Positions 1-10,598 of a DNA stretch of 64,000 nucleotides are shown piece by piece. The DNA is from Varroa destructor. Its lineage: Eukaryota; Arthropoda; Arachnida; Mesostigmata; Varroidae. The stretch is from the NCBI RefSeq assembly GCF_002443255.2, contig NW_019211454.1, positions 3,134,352-3,198,351 of the forward strand, given 5' to 3'. The notes under the pieces were generated by a model, which was not told the origin of the DNA, searched no databases, and was given only the letters and a program-made list of their open reading frames with translations. Within the stretch, counting starts at the first letter, position 1. Each line of letters starts with the position of its first letter. Made by a program: the position numbers and the translations under genes.

Positions 1-1154
1 TCCCATATTTTTTTTCCGAATTGGGTCAGAATTATTACAGTACCTATATCAGTCTCGGCATAAACGCATCATGCCGATTATAGTCGGTGTAGGTCTAGGG
101 AACTTGCATTGACTTAATGTCGGATAGAAAAATATTCAATTTTTGTTATTTGATGTATTAGCTACGTACTGCAATAACATGCAGTGCTTAGACAAGTTCG
201 TAGATACTGTCAAAGGTGCGGGTTCGATACTTGGCAGGTGTGTTAATTGATGGGTCGATACATGGATTACTCTCGAAGACAAATTAGGACAGTAGGATAG
301 AGGCATCGAATTAAATGGAAAGCTAGCGATGAGACTGATTGTTCAGAAAGAAGTAAAATTGCACTCGTTTATATATATATATATATATATAGCACCACAC
401 AGGTCTGTTAAAAAAACCCCAGATAGATTCAGTAGAACCAACGCCGGTGACCCCTTGTAGTGGAGATAGGTCCTTTATGCGAGGAGGTGATTCCAAAAAC
501 TTGTTTACATGGTAAAAATAACTGTAGATGCCAAAAAAATAGGAAAGGATCGTGGTCCATCGTGTCTACCTTATTTCGTGACAGGAACTAATAGAAGCTT
601 GTTTAACATGACTTAAGCTATATAACAACAACGAATCCAGGTTTTCCAAAAAATGTAAAGGATACTTTTTATTAAGTACTTAGAACATCTTTTTCTAAAA
701 TTGCGGTTGCAGAAGTTCTCGATTCTTTTTTAAAACGTATTCTAATCCCTTTTTTCTATAATGCCTCAAACAAAAAGTTCCTAAGACATATTAAAAAATA
801 TATGTACATATATATATATATAACTTAAAAGTTCTGAAAGCGGATATTAATAGTAAAACTGAACTACTTTCTGAATTAGTTCACAGTGTATTATGTCTAA
901 TAATTTATATACGAGATCAACAATTTTAGAGTCTCCGCATATAGAAAAGGCCACCTAATTCGCTGATTTCTAAGTCTCAATTAATCTAACGATATTACTG
1001 ATCGCTATAGTTTCTTATACAAATAAGAGAATCTTTCACATCCCTTCCAACGCGTCGATGCCTAGCTTTAGTTTTTTACTTTCTTTGAAAAAAAATAGTT
1101 ATTATTAATGGTGTAACCGAGATGGGCAATGGCTCAACATGTAGGTTATATCGG

Positions 1155-1158
<4 letters not shown>
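1..1158. other. AT-rich non-coding stretch
   Basis: No supported gene. It holds a (TA)11 tract at 370-391 and a mixed TA/TGTACA tract near 797-822. The longest minus-strand ORF reaching in from the right (1076-1465) is read through the TA repeat and is discounted. A tRNA B-box-like word near 225 has no matching A box. Confidence 0.6.
370..391. repeat. (TA)11 microsatellite
   Basis: An uninterrupted TA dinucleotide tract of 22 bases, with unique sequence on both sides. Confidence 0.95.
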
Positions 1159-1195
<37 letters not shown>

Positions 1196-1209
1196 TATAT
1201 ATATACTAT
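1159..1209. repeat. (TA)17 tract plus 20-bp palindrome
   Basis: (TA)17 runs from 1159 to 1192. After one G, TA resumes to 1205. Positions 1190-1209 read identically on both strands (ATAG, TA core, CTAT). A short (CTA)5 follows at 1212-1226, leading into the next palindrome. Confidence 0.9.
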
Positions 1210-1224
1210 TCCTACTACTACTAC

Positions 1225-1262
1225 TAAAATTCAGAGTTATATATATATAACTCTGAATTTTA
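1225..1262. repeat. 38-bp perfect palindrome with TA core
   Basis: The left arm TAAAATTCAGAGTT (1225-1238) and right arm AACTCTGAATTTTA (1249-1262) are exact reverse complements. The ten bases between them, ATATATATAT, are themselves palindromic, so the whole 38 bp is a perfect inverted repeat with no spacer. It could extrude as a cruciform or be the remnant of a very small foldback element. Confidence 0.93.
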
Positions 1263-3213
1263 AATATGTTCGAGAATTCGCTCAATGGCCTTGACGTCTG
1301 CCTCTGAAAAGCTGCTGCCAAATCGGCTAATGCCGAACTCTCATATAGGTTCTCCATCCCCTGTTCCATATCTACTATTTTAACATGTCCTTTGCACCTT
1401 TGCAAACGACTGTGAACAAAGCCGACGATAGTATAGCCGATGACGGTAGATATAGAAGCCCTCATTTAGGGTGTTACGACTAATTCGCGCATCCCACTTC
1501 AATTAGACATAAAACTACGTTTTTAACTCAGCCAGGTCACTCAATTGGATTACGGGTCGTTTTGTTCCTATTGTTATTGAGCTTACATAGCGAAATAGAC
1601 GCTGACTCTTTGACGTTGGAAATGCTGGCGCGCTCCAGGACGGCGGGTGCTGCGCCAGCCCATGCTCTTACTACAGCCGTCGCTGTTGTAGTTCCGTTGA
1701 ATAGAACTGAACATTTCTTTTTGGTCCTTTTTGGCCGGTTCGTCACAAAGTAGGAGCGAAAAAGCAAACCGTTTAGATCGCAACACGACTGAAGACCAAG
1801 AGCAGTTGAAGACTGTCCCATCGCTGGGCTGTAAGGTAATCCGGCAAAAAGCTCTTTCTTCAACGACGATTTTGCCAACGCGACGACACCTAGTTACCCA
1901 TATAGCTTTATTATAGATCTATAAAATGACAACGCTGATAACGCGATTGAATTCAATTATTCCGTTCACTTTCTTTTAAACTCCACACGTACGACATTAA
2001 ACAAAGCCGTGACAAAGACGCTGCATGTCATCGTAACATCGCCATCATCATCATCGTTACCACAATAACAGAAAGATCGTCGGTATCGTTGTAAGCAGTT
2101 GCTTTTGGCAGACATCTCATCGCATATCTAATGAAATAATTTACCTTTCAGCGCCCACCGTAGCGTGGCACATGTCTTGGCTTACATATTTCGACCAAAC
2201 CCATTTATAGGGGCGTACGTATGTATTTCTGCACGTTTGGCTGTCTGCTGATTCTGCCTGCTGGTGCCGTCAGATGATCATGGCGCTCGCACCGAAGCGC
2301 CGTTCGTTGTATCAATGCATGACGTCTCCGATGTATATTTACATTAAATTATTTGATTGTACTGCTTTTGCTGACGCGCATAGCCCTTTCGGCAACTCGA
2401 AGGCTTTCCTGCCCTTCTTTGTCCCCGTTTCCGATCAAGTGGGATGATAGAGACAGAAATAGAATAAAAGGAATCTGCGTGCCACTATCCTGTGTCGCAA
2501 GCAACATACCTATACACGATCATACTATGATTATTGGTACCTATCCGACAATAAATTTTCGTCCGTTTTTCTCCGACATTGTTGTTCGAACAGCATGTTG
2601 CTGAATTTTAATTATTCGTTAACTCGAAATGAAACCTATACACCTCAAACTAAGTAAATAACGATGGCAGGAGAAATAAAATTATATATCTCGAAAGAGA
2701 AAAGGATTTGTTTGTTTAATGTATCGCATGCAAGTGTGGTACTTCATGACGCGTGTTAAGGCTTGTGCCACCATTGTGAACTCTGCTTCAAGTAACCTAA
2801 ATCACATAAATGGCCAACTTATATTGCACGATAACTACTTATCGGAAGGTCTACAATCATTTGTAAGAATTTATATTTTATGACTAAAAAAGGAGTTAGT
2901 GCATCGCTAGAAAAATCGTTTGCTTAACCTCAACAAAAACTAAATACCTAAAAACATTTTTAGCCTCTAACAATGTTGCTCAGAAAGGAACACAGTCATT
3001 GATAAGAGAAAGGGGGTGCACTAGAGGAAACAAAGTTTGCGACCTTTTATACGATTAGATATTAATTTTTGGTACACCTTTGGTCTAAATTGACTGAACT
3101 GCTATTTTAATGTTGTACACTAATCATCGTTAAAGAACTTGCAACAATTAATTGACCCCTAAATTTATATGGTTGGCATTCTACTATTTTATGTACAATG
3201 CACAGTGTAGCGC
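1263..3213. other. Non-coding stretch with overlapping weak ORFs
   Basis: ORFs on both strands overlap at 1537-1916, and a plus-strand frame is open at about 2200-2447 with an ATG at 2274. None carries a domain, and competing frames are equally open. The rest, 2610-3190, is AT-rich with nothing visible. Confidence 0.5.
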
Positions 3214-3403
3214 GTGTATGTGGCGAATAGGATTCGGCCGGTACGGGCCTATGTCGAGGCCATATCTGTAACCGTCTTCAGCGCGCCGTCTTTCGCTGCC
3301 GCAATTAGTCCCGTATTTCTCCTACGGTGCCGCTTGCCGCGATCCACCCGCCTACTTCCAGAGTGGCCTCTTCCTGGTTTACTACGCCTACATGAACATC
3401 TAG
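3214..3403 (+). pseudogene. Possible frame-shifted transporter-like fragment (ABCG C-terminal words)
   Basis: Two overlapping plus-strand frames each give membrane-protein-like text in a locally GC-rich patch. The first frame runs from 3214 to about 3330 and encodes hydrophobic, Ala/Val/Ser-rich residues. The next frame, ending at TAG 3401-3403, encodes PPAYFQ followed by LFLVYYAYMN with mostly C or G at third codon positions. Joined across a shift near 3330, the order resembles the last membrane segments of ABCG half-transporters: a hydrophobic helix, then P-x-Y-F/L-Q, then an aromatic helix with Y-x-Y. The resemblance is a by-eye match of a few residues. No splice sites or upstream ATP-binding cassette were found. 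If real it is a broken remnant; chance is the main alternative. Confidence 0.12.
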
Positions 3404-3435
3404 AACCTGACTATGAACAGAAAAAAATCCTGTGA

Positions 3436-5245
3436 CTACTCTTGCAATGCACCAGTAATCGAATGCTTCTCCGGCTGGTGGGTCTCATCATGATCAACGA
3501 TCAACATTGCCGAAGTCACCGCGAAGTAATCTATGGCGACAACAGAGTATCTATTTCTGCCGAAATTACATTTGAAAAATAGCGTTGTAGTGCTATTTGA
3601 AGCGGAGCTGTTGCAGAAAGCTAGATTTGCTGATGGCAAAGTATAAAATACTTCGTGATATTAGCGCCAATGTAAGCGGTCTTCTATATGGGTTGAGAAA
3701 AAGGGACGCGTTTAACGTTTCCACAAGGAAGACGAAGCGCATTGCAAACGTTTTCCACTGTCGTATTTAGAATAAGAAAAAAAGTGCGGAACAATATTGC
3801 TAACTATCTTTTCTTCTACTAAATTTTATGAAAGTTTGTGGTGGTTGAGATGGATAAAAGTATTGTTATTTTCGATGACTGGTCTTTTCCAATACGGGAC
3901 GAAATATGTTTACGTCCGGTTTCGATACCGGGCCGTTTCACACGTCTTTGAATTCAGTCTGAAATCACGCTACCAGTGCACGATTACGGGTAGAACTTTT
4001 GGAAACTTTAGGTTTACTGAACATTCAAATGGTGCAAATTAGTATGTGTATTTATGCTTGATTTGTCAGAAGGTTTCGCAAAGTAATTGAGATAACCTTT
4101 GTCTTCTCAAAAAAAAATCAAAAGCTCAAAATATTGCTTGAAAATAAATAAATTTACGCAGAACAAATATTAGCTCTTAGAACTTATTTATCTATGAGAA
4201 AATATAAAGCATGGACGATCGTCTCAGCGTCTGCTAATAACAGCAAACCGTAGTTCTATTATTATTGCCATGATCAGTCCATGATTACTTTCATTGAAAA
4301 TTTATAAGTGCTTCCCGTTATTATCCTATTATGATATAATGGTAATCATCGTAGTACAAATCGCACCTACGGTAAACACTGCGGCTGCAGATGGAACGCA
4401 CAACAAACTTCAGCGCCCAGTCAAATGACAGAAAATATTTTTTTCGTTCCTGCTTGATCTCAGCACGTATTTTGGTGCAAAATATGCGAGACGCAAGAGA
4501 CTCCTTAGCAAACAGTTTGTTGCTTTATAGAATTCTTGAAGGAAGCTGGTCACTTCAACAACACCAAAAACAACGGTGAACGTCGGATATTGCCCAACCC
4601 ACAATTTTCGGGCTGGGGGTGGGGTGGGGTGGGGTGGGGGGTAATATCAACTTCCTCCATCAGCACGCGACACCATCAGTAGCGACAGTTGACACCACGA
4701 CAACGACTATGGCATTTATAGAAAGTAGCGAATGTTTACGTCGGGGGCTTCGTCGAAATGTCGTGACAATAGAACAACAATTCTACGAACGCGCTTAAAT
4801 CAGCGCGTACCGCTGGAAGTTGCCGCACCACGCAGGGGGTAAAGATAGCATCGCGGATTGATTATTGTTGGCGTTATTTATTGTCTTTGAGTCGCCGTGA
4901 AAAGAGGTGTAGGTAAAGATCGCTACAGAATACACGAAGGCAAGGGCATTGTTGTCCAAATTAAAAAAAAATTTGTCTCTGACGAATATTAGCAATGCGT
5001 CTGCAGGCGATTGTACAACAAATACAAACAATGAACTTCCCATGCGAGAGACTGACACATGAATACGTAATAATAGCCAATGGATACAAGTACAATGTGC
5101 AAAACGGTCCTTTTCTACCGTAGGTGCGTAGAACAAATCGCATTTGGTTGGTAGCAAAAATGTCGCCAACTGGGACAGGAAGGCTTCGGTTGATTATTAA
5201 TCTCAATCAAAGGTTGAACACGTTCTTTTTTTTTGTTTTTCCGCC
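3436..5245. other. Non-coding stretch with competing minus-strand ORFs
   Basis: Two minus-strand ORFs (4795-5169 and 4961-5206) overlap in different frames, and both lack an ATG start, so neither is preferred. The only clear structure is the G-rich tract at 4615-4641. Confidence 0.5.
4615..4641 (+). repeat. G-rich (GGGGT)n tract, predicted G-quadruplex
   Basis: Five G runs of 5, 4, 4, 4 and 6 bases are separated by single T residues on the plus strand. This meets the usual G-quadruplex pattern (four runs of at least three G with short loops), and one-base loops are the most stable type. It could also be read as a short GGGGT minisatellite. Confidence 0.85.
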
Positions 5246-5665
5246 TTAGCCGCTAGGATTAACGGCACGAGCTTTTGTTACAGATATTTCAATGCAATTG
5301 CCTGTAGCGTTTTTGTAGCGGATTATTAGAAAACCGTGCGCGTCGCGCTGTTCGGCCTGTTTGATATTATCGCTAATTGCGTGTCTCAAATATGAGAACA
5401 GACAGATAGATGTATTAGACACAAAGCTGGTGGCAAACTTTGAATCCACAAGCGGTTTTTTTTGTAATAAAGTCTCTTCCTCAGGTGAATCTACAGTTGC
5501 ACCATAGTATAGCAGAAAGTTCACTATGTATAAACTCGTCATTTTCCAACTTAATTCTTTTACATTAATGTATGAAAATGTTTTAAACTTTACAATCGGA
5601 AAATATAAACTTGCGTCCAACAGGTTATCTGCCCAACGCTCTATTAAAGATATAGTAAGAAAACT
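5246..5665 (-). CDS. Unrecognised open frame, about 139 codons stop to stop
   Basis: The minus-strand frame is open from a TAG just upstream of 5665 to TAA at 5246. It has no ATG near its beginning; the first in-frame Met lies well inside. The translation is mixed hydrophobic and charged, with a PEEE acidic patch mid-way, and has no recognised domain. A second short frame (about 5666-5760) overlaps its beginning, as in an exon boundary or a frameshift. No strong acceptor or donor was found. Its length is within what chance allows in this window, so it is only a candidate exon or decayed gene fragment. Confidence 0.13.
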   Translation of the reverse strand, partial: SFLTISLIERWADNLLDASLYFPIVKFKTFSYINVKELSWKMTSLYIVNFLLYYGATVDSPEEETLLQKKPLVDSKFATSFVSNTSICLFSYLRHAISDNIKQAEQRDAHGFLIIRYKNATGNCIEISVTKARAVNPSG

Positions 5666-5903
5666 CTAATTTTTTTACAAGAACAAGCTGGCGGTATTCC
5701 TAAAGTAAGAGCCATATTGCTTCTCTGTTTGTCGAATGAAAACGCTGACATAAGTAATCTTTTATTCTTGAATCACTAACCCCCTTTCTAATCACTTCAT
5801 TAGGGAGCAGCAGTGAAAATTTATGTTGTGCAATTCAGACTAAACTTTTTTAAATTATCTAAATGAACTTCATGTATACTATTGTAAGTACTTATAGCTT
5901 TTA

Positions 5904-5934
<31 letters not shown>

Positions 5935-8900
5935 GATATATATATGTAGCCTAACACATTAATATTTCAAATCTCATATCCAGAATATTCTTCATTTTGA
6001 TCACTGTATATGGGATAGGCTCGGTAATATATCCTAATATATGTAATATATCTTAATAAAAATGGAAAACTTGAAGCATCTAATTTGACCCATTTCAGAG
6101 TGGTCTTTTTCATACGCGTTGAGTAATAATCACGAAATGTTGAGGTCTGAAATATTTATGCTTTGAACGACACTCTCAAATTTTCATCGACAGCTGATTT
6201 TTTATACATATTACATCGTTTTATTGCTTGTGGATTAAATTAAGAAGTGTGTTTTGTGAAGCGAGCTGATTTCGATTTTTACTTAGGACGGCCAAGACTC
6301 CATACGTGTTAGTAGGACCGCCATGCGGTACCTTATTTATTGATTTTTTCCCTTGACACTTTCTTGTTTGTCCGAGAATTTGTTGGCAACTACACATTGC
6401 ACCGACCATATGTACATGCATTCCTATATATTCCTTACCCTATGGGCACCAATATTCCGGCTCTATATTGACCCGAAATTAAGCAACAATAGCTTGCCCT
6501 TGTGAATTGGGCAGCCCTAGGCAACGTGTCCCTTGTACTGCCCCTTAGGCGGCTGACGGCCTTCCCCCGTAAATAGAAAGATGCCCTGTCTTCTGACATT
6601 CAGTCTGTCAGCCACACGAATCAGGTGGCGTCACGTTATCACGACAGAGACATTCCTTCATGACAAATGATTATCATCTTCAGGTGTCATCATCTATAGA
6701 TAATGTGCGGTGATGCGACCGCGGCGCGGTCGTTACCGTTTGCACCTCCCGCGTTTACTACTCCGAAAGGCGGGAAACAACTCGCCCTTCTTAGGCTATG
6801 AATCTGTCGCGCTTGCTAGGTCTGTCACTTCCCTGAAAATGGCTACATTTGTGTGTGTGCAGCTGCATGTATACATGTACGCAGGCACATTAGGGTATAT
6901 GTAGCGAAATTATTTATGTCAGCTCACCTGCCGCACCTTCTTCCCGATTCCCTACCGCCTGCTCGTTGCTACGACGAAGCGGCAACAATGTGCTTTGTTG
7001 TTGTATAGGGTCGCCGTTTTCCTCGCCGCTAACTTACGAATGACTGAGTTTTGCTTACATTTTCCTTAGCCACATTGGCACAATATGTCGGCAATAAGCC
7101 GTCAACGAATCATTTAGCGAAAGGCACAGAACATCCGCAGGAACACCGTCTACCTCCCATCTTCTCTTAGTTGCGCGGATCCCAAATCGGCGACAATGTT
7201 CGCCATAATTATACCGATGAACATGCACTGTCGCTGGAATTTGTTTGAAATTGGCATTGTTCGCTAGCAGGTAGTCAACGTATGCTGGGTGACAATCTTA
7301 GGCAGTGTTGTCGAGCTCACTTTGTCTGGTCTTCTTCCCGTAGGACGGGTTTTTTATTTGGACACGGTATAGGACAAGGTTCCTAGAATGTGAACATATT
7401 GACATTGTAAGTTTGGCATGAAGAATCACAGCTGTTGTTTCGGTGTCTATAAAAGACTAGGTACTGTGCTGTACAGAAGACAATAACAACGGTCGATAAA
7501 ATAAAACTTGGGAAACTTGACAGGAAAACTTGAACATGGACAGCAGGGTCCACGCGACAAGCGGATCAAGAACAATGCGACTGTTGGCAATACCACAAAG
7601 TGATTTTATTTGTTGTCATGATTAAAGATGGAAGATCTTTAGTAGCTTCGAATCGCTCGGCAAGTCAACGTTTCATATTTGCGTTACCTACGAATATCCG
7701 GTTACGTATGTTAATAATTAGCGAACTTCTAATACTCTCTTCAGTTATAATAGTCACAATGATGATCGCATCTCCATATCTATGTTTTTTAACCGGTCGT
7801 GATAAGCTAAGGTCATGAAGAAAAAGCAAGTGGCCATTGAATCTGATGAAGCTCATTTTGGTGGTGGTGTTGTATGTGAGAATTGGCAGCCGTTATAATT
7901 AAATCGGTCATTATGAAAAACAATTTTCTATCAACCTTCCGTCGTTCGAAGCCGACTCCTCCTTGAATATCAACGCATCGTTATGAGCATTGCTTATACT
8001 ATATTCCATTTCCCTCTGTCTACATATGTTGACCTTTGTCATCTAGCTACTGTCGGCCATATTTCTTATTTTTTAAAGTGACGTGCATATACTTTGCTCG
8101 CGACACGCATAATGCTGATCACCTTTTACTTTGATATAGTCCCTATTTATCTATAATTTTTAGCTAGAGATAGTATATAACAACAGTAAAATATTGGAAT
8201 CTCAATTTAGGCTCCTCTGTACTGCTTTCATTACTTCCTCTTCCTGTTTTGCGTATAGGGACCTATAGAAGCCAGTTTGAGCAGACGACTTCGCGAGCTA
8301 GATTTTTTTGTTCGGTTGTTGATGTCAACAGAGTCAATATCTGTATCCGTTCACGGTTAACCAATTGAGATAAATAATTAAAAAGCAAATACGCATATAA
8401 CCTTATATACTACGCTCTATTTACCGTTTATTAAAGCAATAACATAGTTCTGAAGCTCAATACCTCATCTGTTCCTATTTACCGAGAATCTTCAGCCGAT
8501 CAGGCATTGCTTCCCTCTATTATAGCACAATAGGATTGAGAGCTATTAATGCACATGTGATCGTGCACAAAATACATTCAACTAATTAAATCGTATTCCC
8601 GCCAATGTAACACTGGAGCAGAAACAGGGATTCGTTTTAAGCTTCTTCGCCCTGGCATTTCCCTGAAACGTGTAACGTTCACACTTCTAGGACGAGATTG
8701 ATAAGGATGAAATGGAGAGAGGAAAATAAATTTGAAATTAGTTTTCGTTAGGTTAAATTAGGTGTAACAATCAGGTGTATTTTGCAGCGGTCCTTGTCGT
8801 TCTCGTTGCTGTATATAGCCCGAAACAGTGAGAAAGGACGGCGATATCTGCCACATTGAATTACCATATTCCGATCTGGTTTGTCATGAAGAGCTCCGCA

Positions 8901-9051
8901 GCCATTTTCGCTAGCGTGCCCTGCCCCTCGTTAACGGTTCGCCTGCTTGATAACAGCAATGTTGATCATAATGGGCAAAGTAAGCAAAGGCAGTCATCAT
9001 CGTATAATTATTATTGTTTGTCTTCCTACTCATATTTGACAATATACTTAC
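5666..9051. other. Mostly empty stretch; CA repeat and a GC-rich patch
   Basis: It contains the (CA)12 tract at 5911-5934. A GC-richer patch lies at about 6500-7250. On the minus strand there, CAG followed by GTGAGC at about 6925-6932 forms a good splice donor after an open, hydrophilic, Gln/Glu-rich frame (to about 7026). That frame has no acceptor or start codon, so it could be a 5' UTR exon or chance. Small ORFs at 7600-7856 overlap on both strands. Confidence 0.45.
5911..5934. repeat. (CA)12 microsatellite
   Basis: A pure CA tract of 24 bases followed directly by a short GATATATATATG stretch, making a compound dinucleotide repeat. Confidence 0.95.
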
Positions 9052-9201
9052 GGCAAACTTCCATTTCATCTCCATCGTCTGCCTTACCATCACCATGAGT
9101 TGGTCGCAAATTTGTGCTCGCTCAAAGGCGGCGCGCAATATTCTCCCACAGTTTGGTGACTGACCGCTAAACACAAACGGCTTTTCATTGACAGCGTTCA
9201 T
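9052..9201 (-). CDS. Candidate first coding exon (ATG, 50 codons, GTAAGT donor)
   Basis: The minus-strand ATG at 9199-9201 opens a frame of exactly 50 codons that ends at a full-consensus GTAAGT donor (9051 down to 9046), phase 0. The frame continues past the donor to 8911, but the later text is Asn-rich and less protein-like. An alternative GTAAGG donor lies inside the exon, near 9090. The encoded segment begins MNAVNEKPFVF, is hydrophilic, holds two Cys, and matches no family I recognise. A T-rich tract (A-rich on the coding strand) lies upstream at about 9238-9257. No downstream partner exon was identified. A GTAAGT hexamer arises by chance about 16 times per strand in 64 kb, which limits confidence. 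Confidence 0.28.
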
Positions 9202-10436
9202 TCGTGATTCAACGAATTTGCTAAGTATTTATTCGTTTTTTGTTTGTTTTTTTTTTTACCTCGTAAACTGTACAGTCGCTAATTGAAAGAATAAAATTGA
9301 CTTGGCCGACACCTCGTCAGTTTTAACACTAGCTTCCTGTTTTGACTGCCGCCGTGCTATCGTCTCGAGCGGAAAACAATGATCTAGTTCTATTCCGCGC
9401 GAATTTACTTGCATTGTAGGCTAACGTAGATGATGAGTTTTTAATTGTGTAGTTATAAAAAAGTATTGTAAGGATCCTAATACGCATATTTCATTTCATT
9501 AAAAAAAAAAGTGTATACACACGTACTTTTACCGCATCGATATGATTACGTTGATGGCAGCATAGGCACTATTCGTGCCAGATCATCTCCAAGCGCGCTA
9601 CTCATTGCCCAGATGCTACCCCTAGACGTTTCGTTCTATCATGGACAAGCGATCATCGAGACCCTTGCACCAAACTTACGCTATGTAACTAACAATTTTT
9701 CTAATCTTGAACTACAACTATCCAGGATGAAGGACGGCTATTGAAAACGAATGAGCTACCTTCTTTATATGCGATACTATAAAAGCTCAGTAACAGTCTA
9801 TTCCCCTCTATTAAATCCATTAAGCAGTATTAAACCGTTATATAAAACTAGAAAATAATTTTGTATAATAATATTATATTTAGCTGGTACTAGATCAACA
9901 GAATAGCTCTTGGGTCCGTTAGTACAATTTTTCATATTCAAACCAAGAGTTAACAAGTGATTAAAGTTATCATTTTGCTGTCAAGGTCCTTCGGCTAAAT
10001 TGACAGATTATAATTATTAAGATACAATTTCTAAAAAATTCCAGCACAGCGTTTTAAAATCAAATGTGCGCGTCAGATCTGGGATTTCGAAGCAGAAGTA
10101 TTCCCACCCGCTAATATCTGGTATCCAGTGTTTTAGTTTCGATAGAGCCTTGTATTATTGCCCATTCTGAAATAGTAAAAGAGCACTTTCTATGGAAATG
10201 CCTATATGGTTCAAAACGTTTATAAAAAAAAAAAAAGATAAATCTATAAAATATGATAGTTATTCTATTCTATAACAGTACTCATTCGCCTCTCAAAACG
10301 ACAATGACTCATATATTACTGCATTTTTCGGAGCCAAGAGGTGACTAAAAGGGATTTGATTTACCCGGTAACGCACTACTTTTGCTGCTAGGTCATCAGC
10401 GTCGTACTTACAAAACATCATCATGTCAGGGCCAGC
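9202..10436. other. AT-rich stretch, no supported gene
   Basis: A plus-strand frame at 9511-9744 (77 codons, GTG at its beginning) is open but has no ATG, splice sites or domain. T- and A-homopolymers lie near 9247-9257, 9501-9510 and 10227-10238. Confidence 0.5.
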
Positions 10437-10598
10437 TCAGGATGACTTTTCCTGGGTCATCCTTAGTTTTGCAGTAAAGCAGAAAGCGAAATTTTCAGTC
10501 AGCGTTGCGGCTTCACCGGTCGAGGGCATATGAAGGCAAGCTGTAGTAACCAACAATACCGTCCTTAGAACGTATGATGAAAATATGCTTGCCATCAT
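10437..10598 (-). CDS. Candidate small secreted peptide, 53 codons
   Basis: Two adjacent ATGs (10598 and 10595, minus strand) open a complete 53-codon ORF ending at TGA 10437-10439. The second ATG has A at -3 and G at +4, a good context. The N-terminus looks like a signal peptide: a short polar start, one Arg, a hydrophobic core VLLVTTACLHM, then a small-residue region PSTGEA that could be cleaved. The mature part would be only about 23 residues with one Cys. No family is recognised. It could equally be a first exon, or a chance ORF, since ORFs of this size are common here. Confidence 0.18.
   Translation of the reverse strand: MMASIFSSYVLRTVLLVTTACLHMPSTGEAATLTENFAFCFTAKLRMTQEKSS

Noticed and set aside
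1076..1465. 129-codon minus-strand ORF.
   Set aside because: About a third of it is read through TA repeats (alternating Tyr and Ile), and no motif lies outside the repeat.
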